Positions 1 to 12,843 of a stretch of 64,000 nt of DNA are shown here, piece after piece. This stretch comes from Lates calcarifer (taxonomy: Eukaryota; Chordata; Actinopteri; Centropomidae): NCBI RefSeq assembly GCF_001640805.2, contig NC_066838.1, positions 745,530 through 809,529 of the forward strand, in the 5' to 3' direction. The position numbers and the translations under genes are program-made. The first letter of the stretch is position 1, and each line of letters opens with the position of its first letter. The notes beneath the pieces were generated by a model that was given only the letters and a program-made list of their open reading frames with translations, was not told the DNA's origin and searched no databases.

Positions 1-2100
1 AAGTTGGCATCTTGGTCACAGCTCAGTTATCTCTCTTACCGGCCTGTTGATGCTGTCAGTCTTTTAATTCGTCATAACACTGGTAGTTTCAGCTTTAGCT
101 GTGTCTGTTCTCCAGACTAGCATACAGCTCTCACCTGACACCGGAGCGGAGAGAACCAGAGCGACTCACACTGCCTGCATCACACTGTCACTCTGCTCTC
201 TGTTTTCATCAAGTATCTAACTCCTCAGTTAGTTTTGTGGTTTGGTCACTTTAAGACAAGATGTGGTTGTAAAGTTTACAGGCAGCTAACCGCACGTCCA
301 ATGACTTTCTGTTGTAAAAATAATTGCATTAGTTCAAATTACGACTGTGGTTCAATTTCGATAAATCATTCAGCCCTACTAGGAATGATACCATTGCATC
401 AGTTAATGTCAGTTGTACTTTCATATAGTCAAGTGAATGTATATGAACGTAATCAAGAGGAGGATGACATGCAACAAACTTCCCCAGCTAGAATCAAATC
501 AGGGATGAGGCACACTCACACACAAAATATTCTGATTCTGAAATGTCACCACGTAGAAACAGGAGCTCTAATCCCAAGTGAATCACTTTAAGACAAAACT
601 GGAAACACTCTTTACCACAAACTACATTCTTGTTGGTTTGTGGTTGTTTGGCTTGTCAAACATGATCTCACATTCATCACCACTTAGACGTATGTGTTAA
701 GTTACAAAACTGAGTGAGCACATACAGTAGGTAAAGAGTGAGATCAACTGATCCTTGCCAACCTACAGCTGGAGCAGAATTCCACTGGACAGTACTTTTG
801 GTCTGGTCACCTCATTGATTCCAGACAACAATCTTTACTTAAGTCCACAATACATAACTTCTGTTGACAGGCCAAGGTGTTTGCACTCTGTCAATAGCAA
901 TGGCAGTGTTTCCCCACCCAACGCCTTGCAGTTGCACAACTACACTCAGTTAGCTGCCGTGCAACATAAAAATTATACAGAAAAAACTATCTTCCGTTGA
1001 AGTATCATTTTTTACTTTACTTAAGCTTACACGCTACAGCCTGAATCGTCTTACTGCCGTTCAGCTGTGACGGGGGTGTAAATAACAGTCCTGTTTAACA
1101 GCTTCACACCCTCAGGCTCTTGAACATGTTACAACACCATGCTGTCACTACTATAGGCAAAGGAATGGCGCAGTTTCTAAGGCCCAGCTAAAACCGCCTG
1201 AATATAGTTGTCCAGTTTTGTTCAAAATGTAGCAGTTTTTAGTTTCTAACTTATAATTGTCCTAATTATTTTTCAACTGTGCACCTTTTCTGTGACAGCA
1301 GCCACATTCCAGGCTGAAGGTGAATAAGTCATGAAGAACCCTCACCTGAGGTTTGCCAGATGGCTCGATAACACCAGTGTTTTAAACTAAGTGCAACAAG
1401 GGAAAGATATTTGGACTCATCTCAGCTCTCGAAGCTTCGAAGTAATCCAGGTTGTACAAGTGAATCCATGAAATAGTTCTGAATTGATGAAGTGAGACAT
1501 AAGGACAAGTTTATAAGTACTAGGGGTTGAAGTGAGGAAACATGCTTAAGTGTACAACTGTTGACATAGTGAATCACACTGTTAAAATTGTTGTTTTATT
1601 GGCAACGGCAATATAACCAACTTACATTTATTAATAAATTAATTTAACGTTGTTGTCCAAGTCGTTTAAGGCACAAATCTTGCAAAACACTACAAACACA
1701 CTACAAAATAAATCATTGGAGTCCATTACTCAATTCGACATGTTTATATTTTACCAAGCTGGTCTTTAGCTCAGTCTACCGATTCCTCATACATCTAACT
1801 ACACAAATGTAAAGTAGAGGGTCGTTAGTTCACTGGAATAGCAAAAGAATGCTTTTTGAAGTCTACCTTTGGTTATCATGAAGTGGTAGACTCATGATAC
1901 CCGGATATACATGTGAACACAAACCTGTTCGAGCCAAGTCATCATAGCACTTTCTGACAGGTATGCTACTCTACGTGTTTGTCGACAAAAAGAACACAAT
2001 CCAAAAGTAACGTAAGACACTTTTATCCACGTATCACGGACTGCTGTTCTCACGTGGAATTTAAATCTGAATAATTGGTTCAATCTACGTAGACTCACTC
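1..2100. other. Intergenic, no gene recognised
   Basis: I see no convincing exon here. Short open frames are present on both strands, but none has recognisable protein character. Bases 100-200 are richer in CpG than their surroundings. On the minus strand a GTGAGAG donor-like site follows a possible non-coding exon (about 130-205), which shares the phrase GAACCAGAGCG with the CpG block near 2.38 kb. This could be a leftward 5' untranslated exon, but nothing confirms it. Confidence 0.4.
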
Positions 2101-2119
2101 AGCCAAATAAATGATAGTG

Positions 2120-2450
2120 AACAGCCGCGGCTGTGTGAGCGGTCTAGTACTCACTCCATCTGTTCTTCTTTAACGGTCCTTTTCTTCTCCGCGTTACCGC
2201 TTCACTCATTGCTGCTTAACTTTACTAACGCACTGTAGTCCTCTCGGCTGTTTTTGAAAACTCAGTAACACAACAACGACACTTCATCGTCTCCATTCTG
2301 GAACAGAAATTCCATCCTGGCTCACGTTCGCCACCCGTCCGCGTGCCTCTGAGGCTGAAGCAATTCTGCTATGACTGTGAGCGAACCAGAGCGGTGTTCT
2401 CCTGTGCTGCGTTCAAGTGATAATGTATTTCCTACCGTTGTACGCTGTAG
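2120..2450. promoter_or_regulatory. CpG-bearing block, possible promoter
   Basis: The block has clustered CpG dinucleotides (CCGCGG near 2127, TCCGCGTTACCG near 2188, several more at 2325-2345) inside DNA otherwise poor in CpG. It surrounds the candidate first exon at 2155-2209. No TATA box was picked out. The evidence is composition and position only. Confidence 0.3.
2155..2209 (-). CDS. Candidate first coding exon of an unidentified leftward gene
   Basis: On the minus strand an ATG at 2209 opens an 18-codon frame beginning MSEAVTRRRKGPLKKNRW. It runs into a good splice donor (GGA|GTGAGT, exon end 2155). The same frame has stop codons just upstream of the ATG, so this would be the true start and not an internal exon. 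The exon lies in a CpG-containing block (about 2120-2450) unlike the AT-rich DNA around it, as expected for a promoter and 5' UTR. The short peptide is very basic. I do not recognise the protein and found no matching second exon in the remaining 2.1 kb, so the rest would lie off the left edge. It may be chance. Confidence 0.25.
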
Positions 2451-2479
2451 TAGGAACCTGGTTTACTGCCAGTGAACAG

Positions 2480-3390
2480 AGGCAGGTCAGTCTCTCTCTC
2501 TCTCACACACACAAACACACAAGTTAAAACCAATTAGGCAGGCACAACAAGAACACCACACACCACACAACACACTCAACACTCCCAATCAGCTCTCCAG
2601 TCCTGGAAGTTGACTTAAGCTCATCCAAAAAAGCTCAGCTTCAACAGGACATCAGCAGTACCCCTGAAACAACAAACCGACGTGATAGCTTTTGATTTCC
2701 AAGAAACCTGGTAAATGTCAGAGAGCTGAATCAGACTTTCACTTTAACAAGACTGTTAAGACAGGTTGGGATTTCAGGACAATGTTGTTTACTTTAAGTT
2801 TTTAAATTGAGAAATGTTATTCAGCTACAAGAGCCCTCAAGAACAAAATAAAGTTTACATCTGTAAAGTAGCTTTCCAAACCCTGGTCACATCAGAGGGC
2901 TGATAGCTAGTATATCTAACTCTCATGTGTTCACTACAGCACTAGTTGGAAGCAATGAATTCTTGACTTAAAGGGGCAGTACAGATATGTATTATTGCAA
3001 CTTAGATGAAATTGGGGAACTTTGTGGGGAGGTTTTTTCCAAATCTGGGTCATGGAAAACTTGTTTGTCCTTCAAAGATTGGTGAGGCTAGGAGCAATAC
3101 TTTTAAAGATATTAATGCCCAAACATGGCCTGCTAAATAAAGTGTTTTTGAGGTATAAAAATTAAATAATATCAGGGGCTGAAAAAAATATGAAAACATA
3201 GGATTTGGACAGGCCTTGGTTTTGGGACCTATTCTTGAGATAGACGTGGTTTGAACAAAATCTGAGATGCTGCTGCAACCACCTTATCTTATTTGATATC
3301 GGAATAACCAACATTTTTAAAGGACATTACCAATGTATTCTTTTATTCTCTTATTCGCTAATCCCTCCTGTTTTTGGTCCATGACGAAAT
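2480..3390. other. Non-coding stretch
   Basis: It has a short TC/CA-rich run at 2490-2580 and otherwise AT-rich sequence. Bases about 2960-3250 look like old interspersed repeat, but no family could be named. No supported exon. Confidence 0.35.
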
Positions 3391-3394
3391 TTAC

Positions 3395-4176
3395 CCCAGG
3401 AGTCAGGACCAGAGAAAAAAGACTGGGAACATCATACAGACTCTGTCTGTTCTTAACTGTGAGGTAAGATTTCGCCTATTTGTCTTAAATGAAATATATC
3501 AAACAGTTTTTATGACCCTCTCTCCAAGACATTTGGTCTATACAACTAAATAGTTTTGTGTAATATGTGTTAGAAAACCTATTACTGTGTTATGTTATCT
3601 GGCAATGTTTTTCCATCCCAAGATGAGTTGCATCCTCACACAAGGTGTGTCGAGGTTGTCCCCAACATGCACCAAAATGTAGGAGTTTGACACTTGAGAC
3701 TGTGTTCTGCATTCTGCAAGAAGTTAGGGTAACCCACAAAAACACTTGGTTAGGGAAAGATCTTGGTTCTAGTAAAACCTTGAAGAAAGCAAATCCTGTC
3801 TGATATCTCAAGTCACTTTTTACTTAAATGTTTAAATGAGACCACCATCTTCCCCTAGCTTTAACCAAACACCAAGTGGCTTAAATATTGTCATAAACAT
3901 CATGTGTTACAAGCAGAAACACATGAATTAGGTTGTCAGTGAACGTTTTGAATATTTTGCCACTGTACTTACACGTTCATATAACATGTTTTCACATTAC
4001 ATTGTTGCATTATTGTCCTTTTAAAGGGTCTTTGCTGTTGCAAATTTGTAATTTATAAATGTAATTTATAGCACTAGTTGGCATTTACCACATGAGCTGT
4101 TAGGGAACTCATTGTTCCAATACATGTGACTTCCATGACATCAGTTACAGCAAATGGTGATAGAGGTTTAGATTTG

Positions 4177-4212
<36 letters not shown>

Positions 4213-7200
4213 TCTGCTCAGCAACAAGGATTCTGTTGGAGAATTAAGCCCCCTAAATTTTCCCTTTGTGTCCATTTAGAATGCCACACTCTTCAAACAA
4301 AAGAACTGGCACGTTCAACTCATATGTCAAGACCCACAAGGCATAGCAAAAAAGTTTTCAGCACTTTAGCAGAAAAAAATGTTTTTTAGTCCTTTCCTCA
4401 GCTTTTTTTCAGTATGCCACACTTTGCAATGTCCACTTAATGTTCATGGTACTGTGTAACATACCTGTCATCTTCATCTGGTCCTGTGTACTGTGTAGCT
4501 GTGAGACACCATCGTCATCTGGCTCTAAGATTAAAATGCAAACAAAAAATGAAGAGCTAAAAGTCTCAAAGATCTGCATTAAAAACTGTGACCATAGGAT
4601 AACTTCATGATTTTTGAACCTGAGCCCTATTTTCCTGTAAGTCTGACAACATTATGGTGATGACTCTCACTGAGATAGACCCTTTTTGTCAGTGGAGACT
4701 AGTATCACAAAGCTGTTTCTGGTTAAATGAAAAGGATCTTACTCTTTAATAAAAGGGTCTGTCTCTGTAGAAATCCTATCATAATGTTGTCAGACACAGA
4801 GAATGTCTTTGACCATTGTCATCACCTTAACATCATAAGAGAAGCTGACTGACAAATAATTATGAAAGTATATTGTTTACCCTTTCTTGATGTCTCTCTG
4901 ACCGATGAAAAAGACAACAACCCTCTCCGCCGTGTAAATCCACCATCTTCTGCACTGTTGTGCCTTTCTGCAGAATATTCACATCGACATGCACTAATGA
5001 AAGAGCTGTTAGTAGATAAAAGGCTAATAAAGATGCAAGTATTGTCCTTAATTAAACTGAGACATTTTATATCTCTGTGAACGTGTGTAACATGATCCAC
5101 TGAACTTTTAATACGGAGAGATGAGAAGCTGAAACTCCTCCTCGTGTTTTGAGACAGTTGCTGCTGCTCCACATTCTGAGAGAAAAGGGAATAAAGATAC
5201 ATTTACATGAATGTAAGAAGTAAATTAGATAAATCAGTTGGTTGGCTGGAAAGAAATATTTGTCTAATTTTATGCCTCACTTGATGTTGGTCCCCAACAT
5301 CAGCTTTAAACACAGGATTTTCATAGTTAGATCGTCATAAAATTTGCTGTGGATGGTCACGTTTGACAGAGAACTCCTTGACCTTTTAGACTTTTCACCT
5401 TTATATGCAGCAAGTCCTCAAAACTCAATGACACAATTTGTAAATGGCCTTTAGAATGACAAATCAATGGCAGAACAACATGAAAAAGGAATTAGGTTAG
5501 GTTCAGGCACAAAAACAATTTGCTTTGAAAGTACAGTGTTCAATGATTTGAAATAAGCTTGGTTAAGGTCAGAGATTCATCATGGTGTTGGTTAAAAATC
5601 ACTTCATTGAGGTTAGGCGACCTTCTCCATTGTGGTTACAATAATAGAAATGTGGTAACTCACTGTGGCACTCGTGTTGTACTTTTCATACCGACCACTC
5701 AAAGCACTTTACACTAGAGGTCAAAGTCAGCCATTCACACACACATTCATACAGCACTTGCTATGTGCTTTAACACATACATTCACACACTGATGTTTGG
5801 GGTTCAGCATTTTGCTTAAGGATTATTTTGGCACATGGACTGGCAGAGCTGGGGATTGAACCACTGACCTTCTGATTAGTGGGCAACCTGCTCTACCTCC
5901 TGGGCCCAAGGTTAAAGTTATGGAACTGGTAATTACAACCGGAAGTAGTCATTACGGTCAACATAGCTCCTAGCAACCAGTGGCAGAGCTGAGTGCACTG
6001 CAGGTGAGTAGCACTCCAGTCAGCAAGTGAGGAATACCATCTTGCATTTATTCATTTATACTTATATATGTTGCTTGCTGTCTTCCCCGATTGCAAAGTA
6101 GCTTGCCTGCCCCTTGCTGAATTTTTACGTTAAGAATAAAACATAAAACAAAAAAATTGAACCCCATGAGATGGAAACATCTACATTCTGTAAAAAAACT
6201 CTCTCTCACTTCCCTCTTGTTTGGAAAGAATCACTGTTCCAAGTGAACGAGTTCAAGTCTCTCCGAGGCTTGTTGACAAGTGAGGGTAAGGTGTATTGAC
6301 ACTTTGTATAAACACTCTCAATTTACTAGTTGATCAGTGTTCCAACTGTTGCCTATGGTATTGGGTTTTGAGTAATGACTAAAAGAATTAGAGTGTGGAC
6401 ATTTTCCTTCACAGTCTAAGTACAGACATCTGACAGGAACTTAAAGTAGAATTGTATCACCCTCCCATTGAAACAGGCCAGTTGAGATGGTTTGGGCATT
6501 GAAAAAAAAAACACTGAAGCCAATCTTATTTGTTGTAGTGTACCGCCCTCCTGGCCCATACTCTGACCTCTTATCTGAATTTTCAGAGTTCCTGTCAAGT
6601 TTGGTTCTTAAAACAGAGAAAGTTATTATAGTAGGTGAATTCAATATTCATGTGGATGCCAACAATGACAGCCTTAGCACCACATTTTCCTGATTACTCG
6701 ACTGTCTTGGCTTCTCTCAGTGTGTTAATAAACCCACTCACTGTCTCAGTCACTCTCTTGATCTTGTTTTAGCCTATGGTACTGATATTGAACATGTAAC
6801 AGTCTTCCCACAGAATCCCCTTCTATCAGACCACTTTTTAATCACTTTTGAATTCATATTGCTGGATTATGTACAAACAGGTAAAAATGTTCTAACTAGA
6901 AACATTTCTGATAATACAGTAGCTAAATTTAAGGAAATGATTCCAGCTAACCTAGGTCCCCTGCCTCATCTTAATTTAGCATAAGTTACTCCCTCCCAGC
7001 TTGATCATCTTGTGAACAGTGTTGCAGACTCACTGCATACTACTCTAGACTCCATCACCCCCTTAAAAATGAGAACAATAAAGAGAAAGAGGCTACCTCC
7101 ATGGTTCAACTCCCAAACCCGTTCACTGAAACAAACAGCACGTAGGTTTGAAAGAGTGTGGCGTTCCACCAAACTGGAAGAATCCCACTTAGCCTGGCAG

Positions 7201-8908
7201 GATAGTGTCAAAAGATATAAGAAGGCCCTCTGTAATGCAAGAGACGCCTATTACTCATCATTAATAGAGGATAATAAGAACAACTCCAGGTTTCTTTTCA
7301 GCACTGTAGCCAGGCTGACAGAGAGTCACAGCTCTATAGATCCACACATCCCTATAACCCTCAGCAGCAATGATTCTGTGAACTTTTTTAATGATAAAAT
7401 TTCTACTATTAGAGATAAAATCAATCACATCCTGCCTTCAATCAGCACTGATTTATGTCAAAACACAGGATCCATAGATTCAACTGCAAAACCTAACCTT
7501 GACTCTTTTTCTCCCATCAACCTCCCTCAGCTCACATCAATTATTTCAGCATCTACACCTTCATCATGTCTCTTAGACCCCATCCCAACTAGGCTGCTTA
7601 AGGAAGCTCTGCCCTTAATTTGCAGTCCTGTATTAGATATGTTAAATCCGTCCTTGGTAACAGGTTATGTGCTGCAGTCATATAAAACAGCTGTAATCAA
7701 ACCTCTTCTGAAAAAGCCCACTCTAGATCCAGATGCATTAGCCAACTACAAACCTATATCTAACCTCCCCTTTCTTTCCAAAATCCTAGAGAAAGCAGTT
7801 GCAAAACAGTTGTGTGACTTTCTACAGGACTCGTAAAAGTTACAAATGATCTCCTAATTAAATCAGACAACAGACTTGTTTCTGTACTTGTCTTGTTAGA
7901 TCTCAGTGCTGCTTTTGATACAATTGACCATCACATCCTTTTACAGAGACTGGAGCATTTTATTGGTATTAAAGGAACTGCACTAAACTGGTTTAAGTCC
8001 TCTCTATCTGATAGGCTTCAGTTTGTACATGCTAACAACAGTTAGCCAAACTCCAGGTTTGTCTCAGGGACATTAAAACTTGGATGATAAGCAATTTTTT
8101 ACTGTTGAACTCAGATAAAACTGAAGTCATTGTACTTGGTCCTGAACACATCAGAAATACATTTTCTAATGATGTAGTTCCATTAGACAGCATTGCCCTG
8201 CCTCCAGCTCCACTGTAAAGAATCTGGGAGTCATCTTTGATCAGGATATGTCCTTTAACTCACACATAAAACTAACTTCGAGGACTGCCTTCTTTCACCT
8301 GCGTAATGTCACCAAAATGAGACATTTTCTGTCTCAAAAAGATGCAGAAAAACTAGTCCATGCATTTGTTACTTCCAGGCTGGACTGCTGTAATTCATTA
8401 TAATCAGGCTCCCCAACAAGTCTCTAAAGACTCTGCAGCTGATCCAAAATGCTGCAGCACGATTACTGACAGGAACTAGGAAAAGAGACCATATTTCTCC
8501 TGTGTTAGCCTCTCTACATTGGCTCCCAGTCAAATCCAGAGTAGAATTCAAAATCCTCCTCCTCACTTACAAAGACCTTAATGGTCAGGCTCCATCTTAC
8601 CTTAAAGAACTCATAGTCCCCTACAATCCCACTAGAACTCTGTGCTCCCAGAATGCTGGTTTACTGGTGGTTCCCAGAGTTTCTAAGAGTAGAATGGGAG
8701 GCAGAGCCTTCAGTTATCAGGCTCCTCTACTGTGGAACCTTCTCCCAGTTTGGGTCCAGGAGGCAGACACCCTCTGTACCTTTAAGAGTCGGCTTAAAAC
8801 TTTCCTCTTTGATAAAGCTTATAGTTAGGGTTGGCTCAGGCTTGAACCATCCCTTAGTTATGCTGCTATAGGCCTAGACTGCCGGGAGATCTCCCATGAT
8901 GCACTGAG

Positions 8909-8966
<58 letters not shown>

Positions 8967-11900
8967 CATCAGTATGGATTCATATCCCATATTACATGTT
9001 ACTAACTCAATATCTTCCCTTTCCTTGCCACTGTCTCCTAGTGCTGCTCATGGTGGGATCTGTTGGGTCTCTCTCTGTAAATACCTATTCAGAGTATGGT
9101 CTAGACCTGCTCTATATGAAAAGTGCCTTGAGATGACTTTTGTTGTGATATGGTGTGATATTGATACTATTTAATGTAAACCAATTTATACTACCACAAG
9201 GCCAGTGTTGTTGCTGTGGTTTATTGACAGGAGCCAGGATGCCACACTACTGACTAAACCTAATTGTCAGTAGACTGGGGGGAAGTGCAGTACAATGTAG
9301 CACCACAGTCACTGTTGGTCAAACATGGAGATTAAAATAAATCTTAACAGTGAGTGGTTAGCACCAAAAATTTAAAAAATGTGCTATTTAATGGTTTCTG
9401 AATCAGATTGATAAACCCATTATTACCCACGTGATATTCTTTTGTTTTATCCTTTATGTCATGGTGCATGAGAATAATGACATTTTCTCTGTTCAGCACA
9501 AACGGTCAAAATCGTCAACACCTCTAAATATCACTGGTTAATGTGTATATTTTTCTTTGTCTGTTTGTTTAATCTGTACTCAATTTAAAATATACAAACA
9601 GTTTTAGGAAGAGTTCCATGTAGGAACTATTTCTTGACAAACAACAGTTTGTCTGTCTAACCAGCACTTCTGTGCAGCATCTTTTAGTGCCTAAACATTT
9701 AGTATCAGCTTTACTCATTCAGATCAACTTCTATGAATTTGTCTCCAAAATGGGAAGGGAACAGTCTAGACCTGCTCTATATGCAGTTGCAAAAGCAGCA
9801 GTACTCCTGACCACCCAGCATAGACACGATGGTACCAAAACTGACAGCCTCACTGTGACAACCAGACTTTTCACAGTTACAAATTGCTCCAGCATGTAGT
9901 TCCCCCTAAAACCACAAAGTCATTTTTACATGACTCCAGCTCTGAACTGCACACACATGAGATTTAAATTGATTTTCATTTTCATCTTACCCTCAGGAAG
10001 TAAGCAGATAAGTTTATTTCCCAATATGTTGAACTACTGTGTGAAGAGCCAGTCAAATTTGGGTTTCCCAGTAGTCATATATGTTAGGAAAAAAGACACT
10101 GTGTCAGAGAGCATGATGCACACTGCACTCTAACACTGTAATGTGAGACCTCTGGTAAGTGGTGGTTGTGGTGCTTGTCTTTCCTCTGGCTTATCATTCA
10201 CTTCAAAGAACAGATGGCCTTAGGCAGTTATAGTGACCACTCCCATAAGTACACAATACATGATGTTGTTTGTACATTGACTCCATTACAAGCACACACA
10301 TTTATGACAAAAGTGCAGTATGTGTATCTAGTTTATCTCCCCAGCTTCAATAAAAAAGGGTATTCTCTGCTGGGTTTCTGCCGACATTTTACCTTCCTTG
10401 GGTGGAAATGTTTTTAATGTTATTAATTTAATTGAAATCAAAATAATTTAAATAAGAGTACTTCCTCTTCCACTGATTACCGCTGTGGGGGCCCAGACCT
10501 GAAGGGGCCTGAAGACTTCAGATTCAGTCCAGCTTGTATGGTGTTTGTGGTCATTTGATAAATTGCTAATTTGTGTGCGACACTAAAAGTATGGAGGTGG
10601 TAGAAGTATGCAGATAATGTTCTTAGGTAAAACTAATAGTACAACAATGTGGTTGTTGGACTCTGTTACAAGTAAGAGCAGTCAAAATCTTACTTTAGTA
10701 AAAGTAAATAAGTGTCAATTGCTGAATGTACCTAAAGTAAAAGTGTTCATTATATAGTATAGTGTGTTGTTTGGTAGTTTCAGTTTATTATGCATTTTCT
10801 CCAATCTGTATTAGTCAGGAGTCATTTACATTGTGTATGTTAAAATAAGACTAATGTTACTTTGTAAATATATGTTTTAAAGTTATTGTGGGAGTGTCTA
10901 GATGCCCTTCATGTAGTTCACTCGGCACCTGTGTGATTCCTTTAATTATCCCACACTCTTCATGCGGCAGAACGCAGGGTCTCTGCAGATAAACACACTG
11001 CCACACACCTAGTGGGTCATACATGATGATTGAGAGGGATTATCTCAGAGTCTATATATTGTTCTTTAGGAAAATCCAGAATATTATACGTTTAAATACT
11101 AATAGTGCAGTATTTTGGAAAAACTTCCAAACATATAGAAACATCTCTGACAACAACTGAATCTAAAAACATTTTTCCAGTACAGTATTTTAGCTTGACA
11201 GACCTCAAATGCCCTTTTCAGTGTGGACAAACTATACACACTTGTATTTCTACACACCCAGTGTTATCAGTGCAGGTGGTACAGATGACCCTGATTAGAA
11301 CTGACTTGAACTATCAATCAACACTCAAGAAACAACTGAAAGTCACAGCTAACATGTGGGACCAAAATGTTAAAAATGCTTTTTTTAAATCTAAATTTTA
11401 GAAATAAAATCGAGAAATCTTGAAACAACAGTTACCACAAAATAACTCCTAACTAACACACAAACACAATGTACAGAAAGTGGAAGAAGTAAGGGTTGAT
11501 CAGCACTGTGGTCTGAACGTTCTCTCATACTTGTAGTATGTGTTTCAATATCAAACAATCTACCCACAACAAAAATACCCTGATGGAATTCATAAAGTAA
11601 TCAGACTCTGTGTTTTTGTTTCACTTATACAGTGATGGTATGATGTAAACAGTGAAAGGGAGTAGGACCTCATAAGAGGAATACAATTAAACTGATGTGA
11701 CAGAACTTGTTTTACGATAAACACAGTTTAGCAGGTAATTTGTCATCAATTGTGGATTTTACAGGATGTGCAGTTTCATTGCTGAGACAGGTGCGTAGGA
11801 AGTTGCAAAAGCTGGTGGCTGAGGTTACTAGTATTTTGTGGCCACATTTAATGACTTTACACATGATTACCTACAAGTAAATAAAATTTACATCTTCTCC

Positions 11901-12279
11901 TCAGAATCAACATCAAAATGGTGTGCACTTGTAATTCTTACCACAGGAAGTAAAAGTGAAGTTGTCAAGATCAAAGTTCTCTATTCCTCCTGTCATGTGA
12001 TGTTCACAGGAAATGTCAGTTTCTCAAATGTTTTTCCAGTAATGTCTTTACAATTCACTGTGCAATTTTTGTTCTGGTTTCCTAATTGCTGCTGACTGTT
12101 ATATTGCAACTTTCTGATACTGAATTCAGTTAATCTTTTGTGAAGTCGGCGTGAAAGTATGAGATTCATCATAGATAAGCATATTCAGTCAAGTGTTGCA
12201 GCCTTGAGTTTAAAACACAGAGAGCATGGAACACACTCACCACCTGTGCTTGCTGTGACTTCTTGTCCATTTGTCTTGG
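3395..12279 (-). CDS. Candidate unrecognised multi-exon gene (5' part)
   Basis: Five minus-strand pieces carry acceptor and donor signals and join in matching phase. They are 12279-12241 (ATG at 12270, starts [10 protein letters not shown]), 5175 to about 5115 or 5106 (contains [10 protein letters not shown]), 4967-4881 (contains [16 protein letters not shown]), 4524-4465 ([15 protein letters not shown]; only one frame is open) and 3456-3395 ([16 protein letters not shown]). The second and third share a TRR..SFSS(L/V)R motif, which would suit basophilic-kinase sites, but that is a guess. The product would be hydrophilic, with no signal peptide or membrane segment so far. I recognise no family. 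Weak points: the donor of the second piece is poor, intron 1 would be about 7 kb and contain a LINE, and no later exon was found. The whole chain could be coincidence. Confidence 0.3.
4180..4209 (+). repeat. Poly-A run
   Basis: This is an uninterrupted run of about 30 A. It makes a lysine-rich open frame that is not a gene. It could be the tail of an old retroposed sequence; no parent was recognised upstream. Confidence 0.9.
4641..4795. repeat. Short foldback element (inverted repeat)
   Basis: The 16-bp ends GTCTGACAACATTATG (4641-4656) and its exact reverse complement (4780-4795) bound a 155-bp segment. Pairing continues less perfectly inward (GAGATAGACCCTTTT against AAAAGGGTCTGTCTC). It looks like a small MITE or a foldback hairpin. 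No clear target-site duplication was seen. Confidence 0.7.
5200..5680. other. Non-coding, no feature seen
   Basis: AT-rich sequence with no exon, repeat family or structure that I can support. Confidence 0.4.
5683..5909 (-). repeat. tRNA-like SINE, copy 1 (reverse)
   Basis: Read on the minus strand, this copy matches those at 16.28 kb and 38.52 kb. It has the head with GTAGAGCAGG and a degenerate B-box-like GGTTCAATCCC, then a body about a log-in phrase TTGGGG/GAACCCC and the end AAAGTGCTTTGAGTGG. The internal A- and B-box-like segments suggest a tRNA-derived SINE transcribed by RNA polymerase III. The copy is diverged. Confidence 0.65.
6487..9170 (+). mobile_element. L2/Maui-type LINE, degenerate copy a
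   Basis: This is a non-LTR retrotransposon copy broken by stops, frameshifts and deletions. In order it has an endonuclease piece ([16 protein letters not shown] in place of the usual [16 protein letters not shown]), a linker and reverse-transcriptase start in the longest open frame 7012-7836 ([28 protein letters not shown]), [14 protein letters not shown] near 7890, and the C-terminal region 8502-8828 ([33 protein letters not shown]). The segment with the YADD active site is deleted near 8040. A TC run (8912-8963) and the 3' end CTCTATATGAAAAGTGCCTTGAGATG follow. It cannot be active. Confidence 0.9.
8912..8963 (+). repeat. TC dinucleotide run inside the LINE
   Basis: About 26 TC units follow GCACTGAGCTTC in the 3' UTR of LINE copy a. 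The reversed LINE copy at 47.5 kb has a GA run at the same internal place. Confidence 0.95.
9180..12240. other. Intergenic or intronic, no gene recognised
   Basis: AT-rich, with small open frames lacking protein character. A 20-bp phrase of the LINE 3' end (GTCTAGACCTGCTCTATATG) recurs at 9763. If the candidate minus-strand gene is real, this is part of its first intron. Confidence 0.4.
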
Positions 12280-12775
12280 CTGAGCAGACGAGAGAAATGT
12301 ATTTATCCACTGGATCCACTGTTATTGCACTGACTTGAGCATAACATTGATTTATTTCTTTATCAACAAATACAAGCTAAAAATGCTGTCCTTCCTAGCA
12401 TATGCAGTCACAGCATGTAGCTGTTTAGTAGGTAGCGTTGAAGCAGCAAGTGCACACGTATGAGGAAGCTCTTGTTGAAATGTGTGGTTGATGGACTTCA
12501 GTCTCAGGCAGGGATTTCCTCTTTCAGTGTTAAACCAAAGTACAGTGACACAGATGACGCAGTGTGGGTGTGTATGTGTGAAACCTGTTCATCTGCTTTT
12601 GAAACCAGTTAATCCATGAACTACTTGGAACTGGATAACGATTAACATTGTATATTCACTCTACAGTCCTTGCGACCAGATACTGGTGAAGGTGTGAAAC
12701 CATGCTTGATGCTACGTGCTAACTTTGCTCATTTGTTAATAATTAATAATACGTGTATGTTAATATATATGTTAA

Positions 12776-12777
<2 letters not shown>

Positions 12778-12840
<63 letters not shown>
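12778..12840 (+). repeat. AT dinucleotide microsatellite
   Basis: An almost pure run of AT units over about 60 bp. The open frame across it (alternating I and Y) is an artefact. Confidence 0.95.

Positions 12841-12843
<3 letters not shown>

Noticed and set aside
4126..4389. Open frame with a polylysine run
   Set aside because: The run is the poly-A tract; flanks show no protein character.
7012..7836. 274-codon open frame as a host gene
   Set aside because: It is the linker and reverse-transcriptase start of the L2-type LINE.
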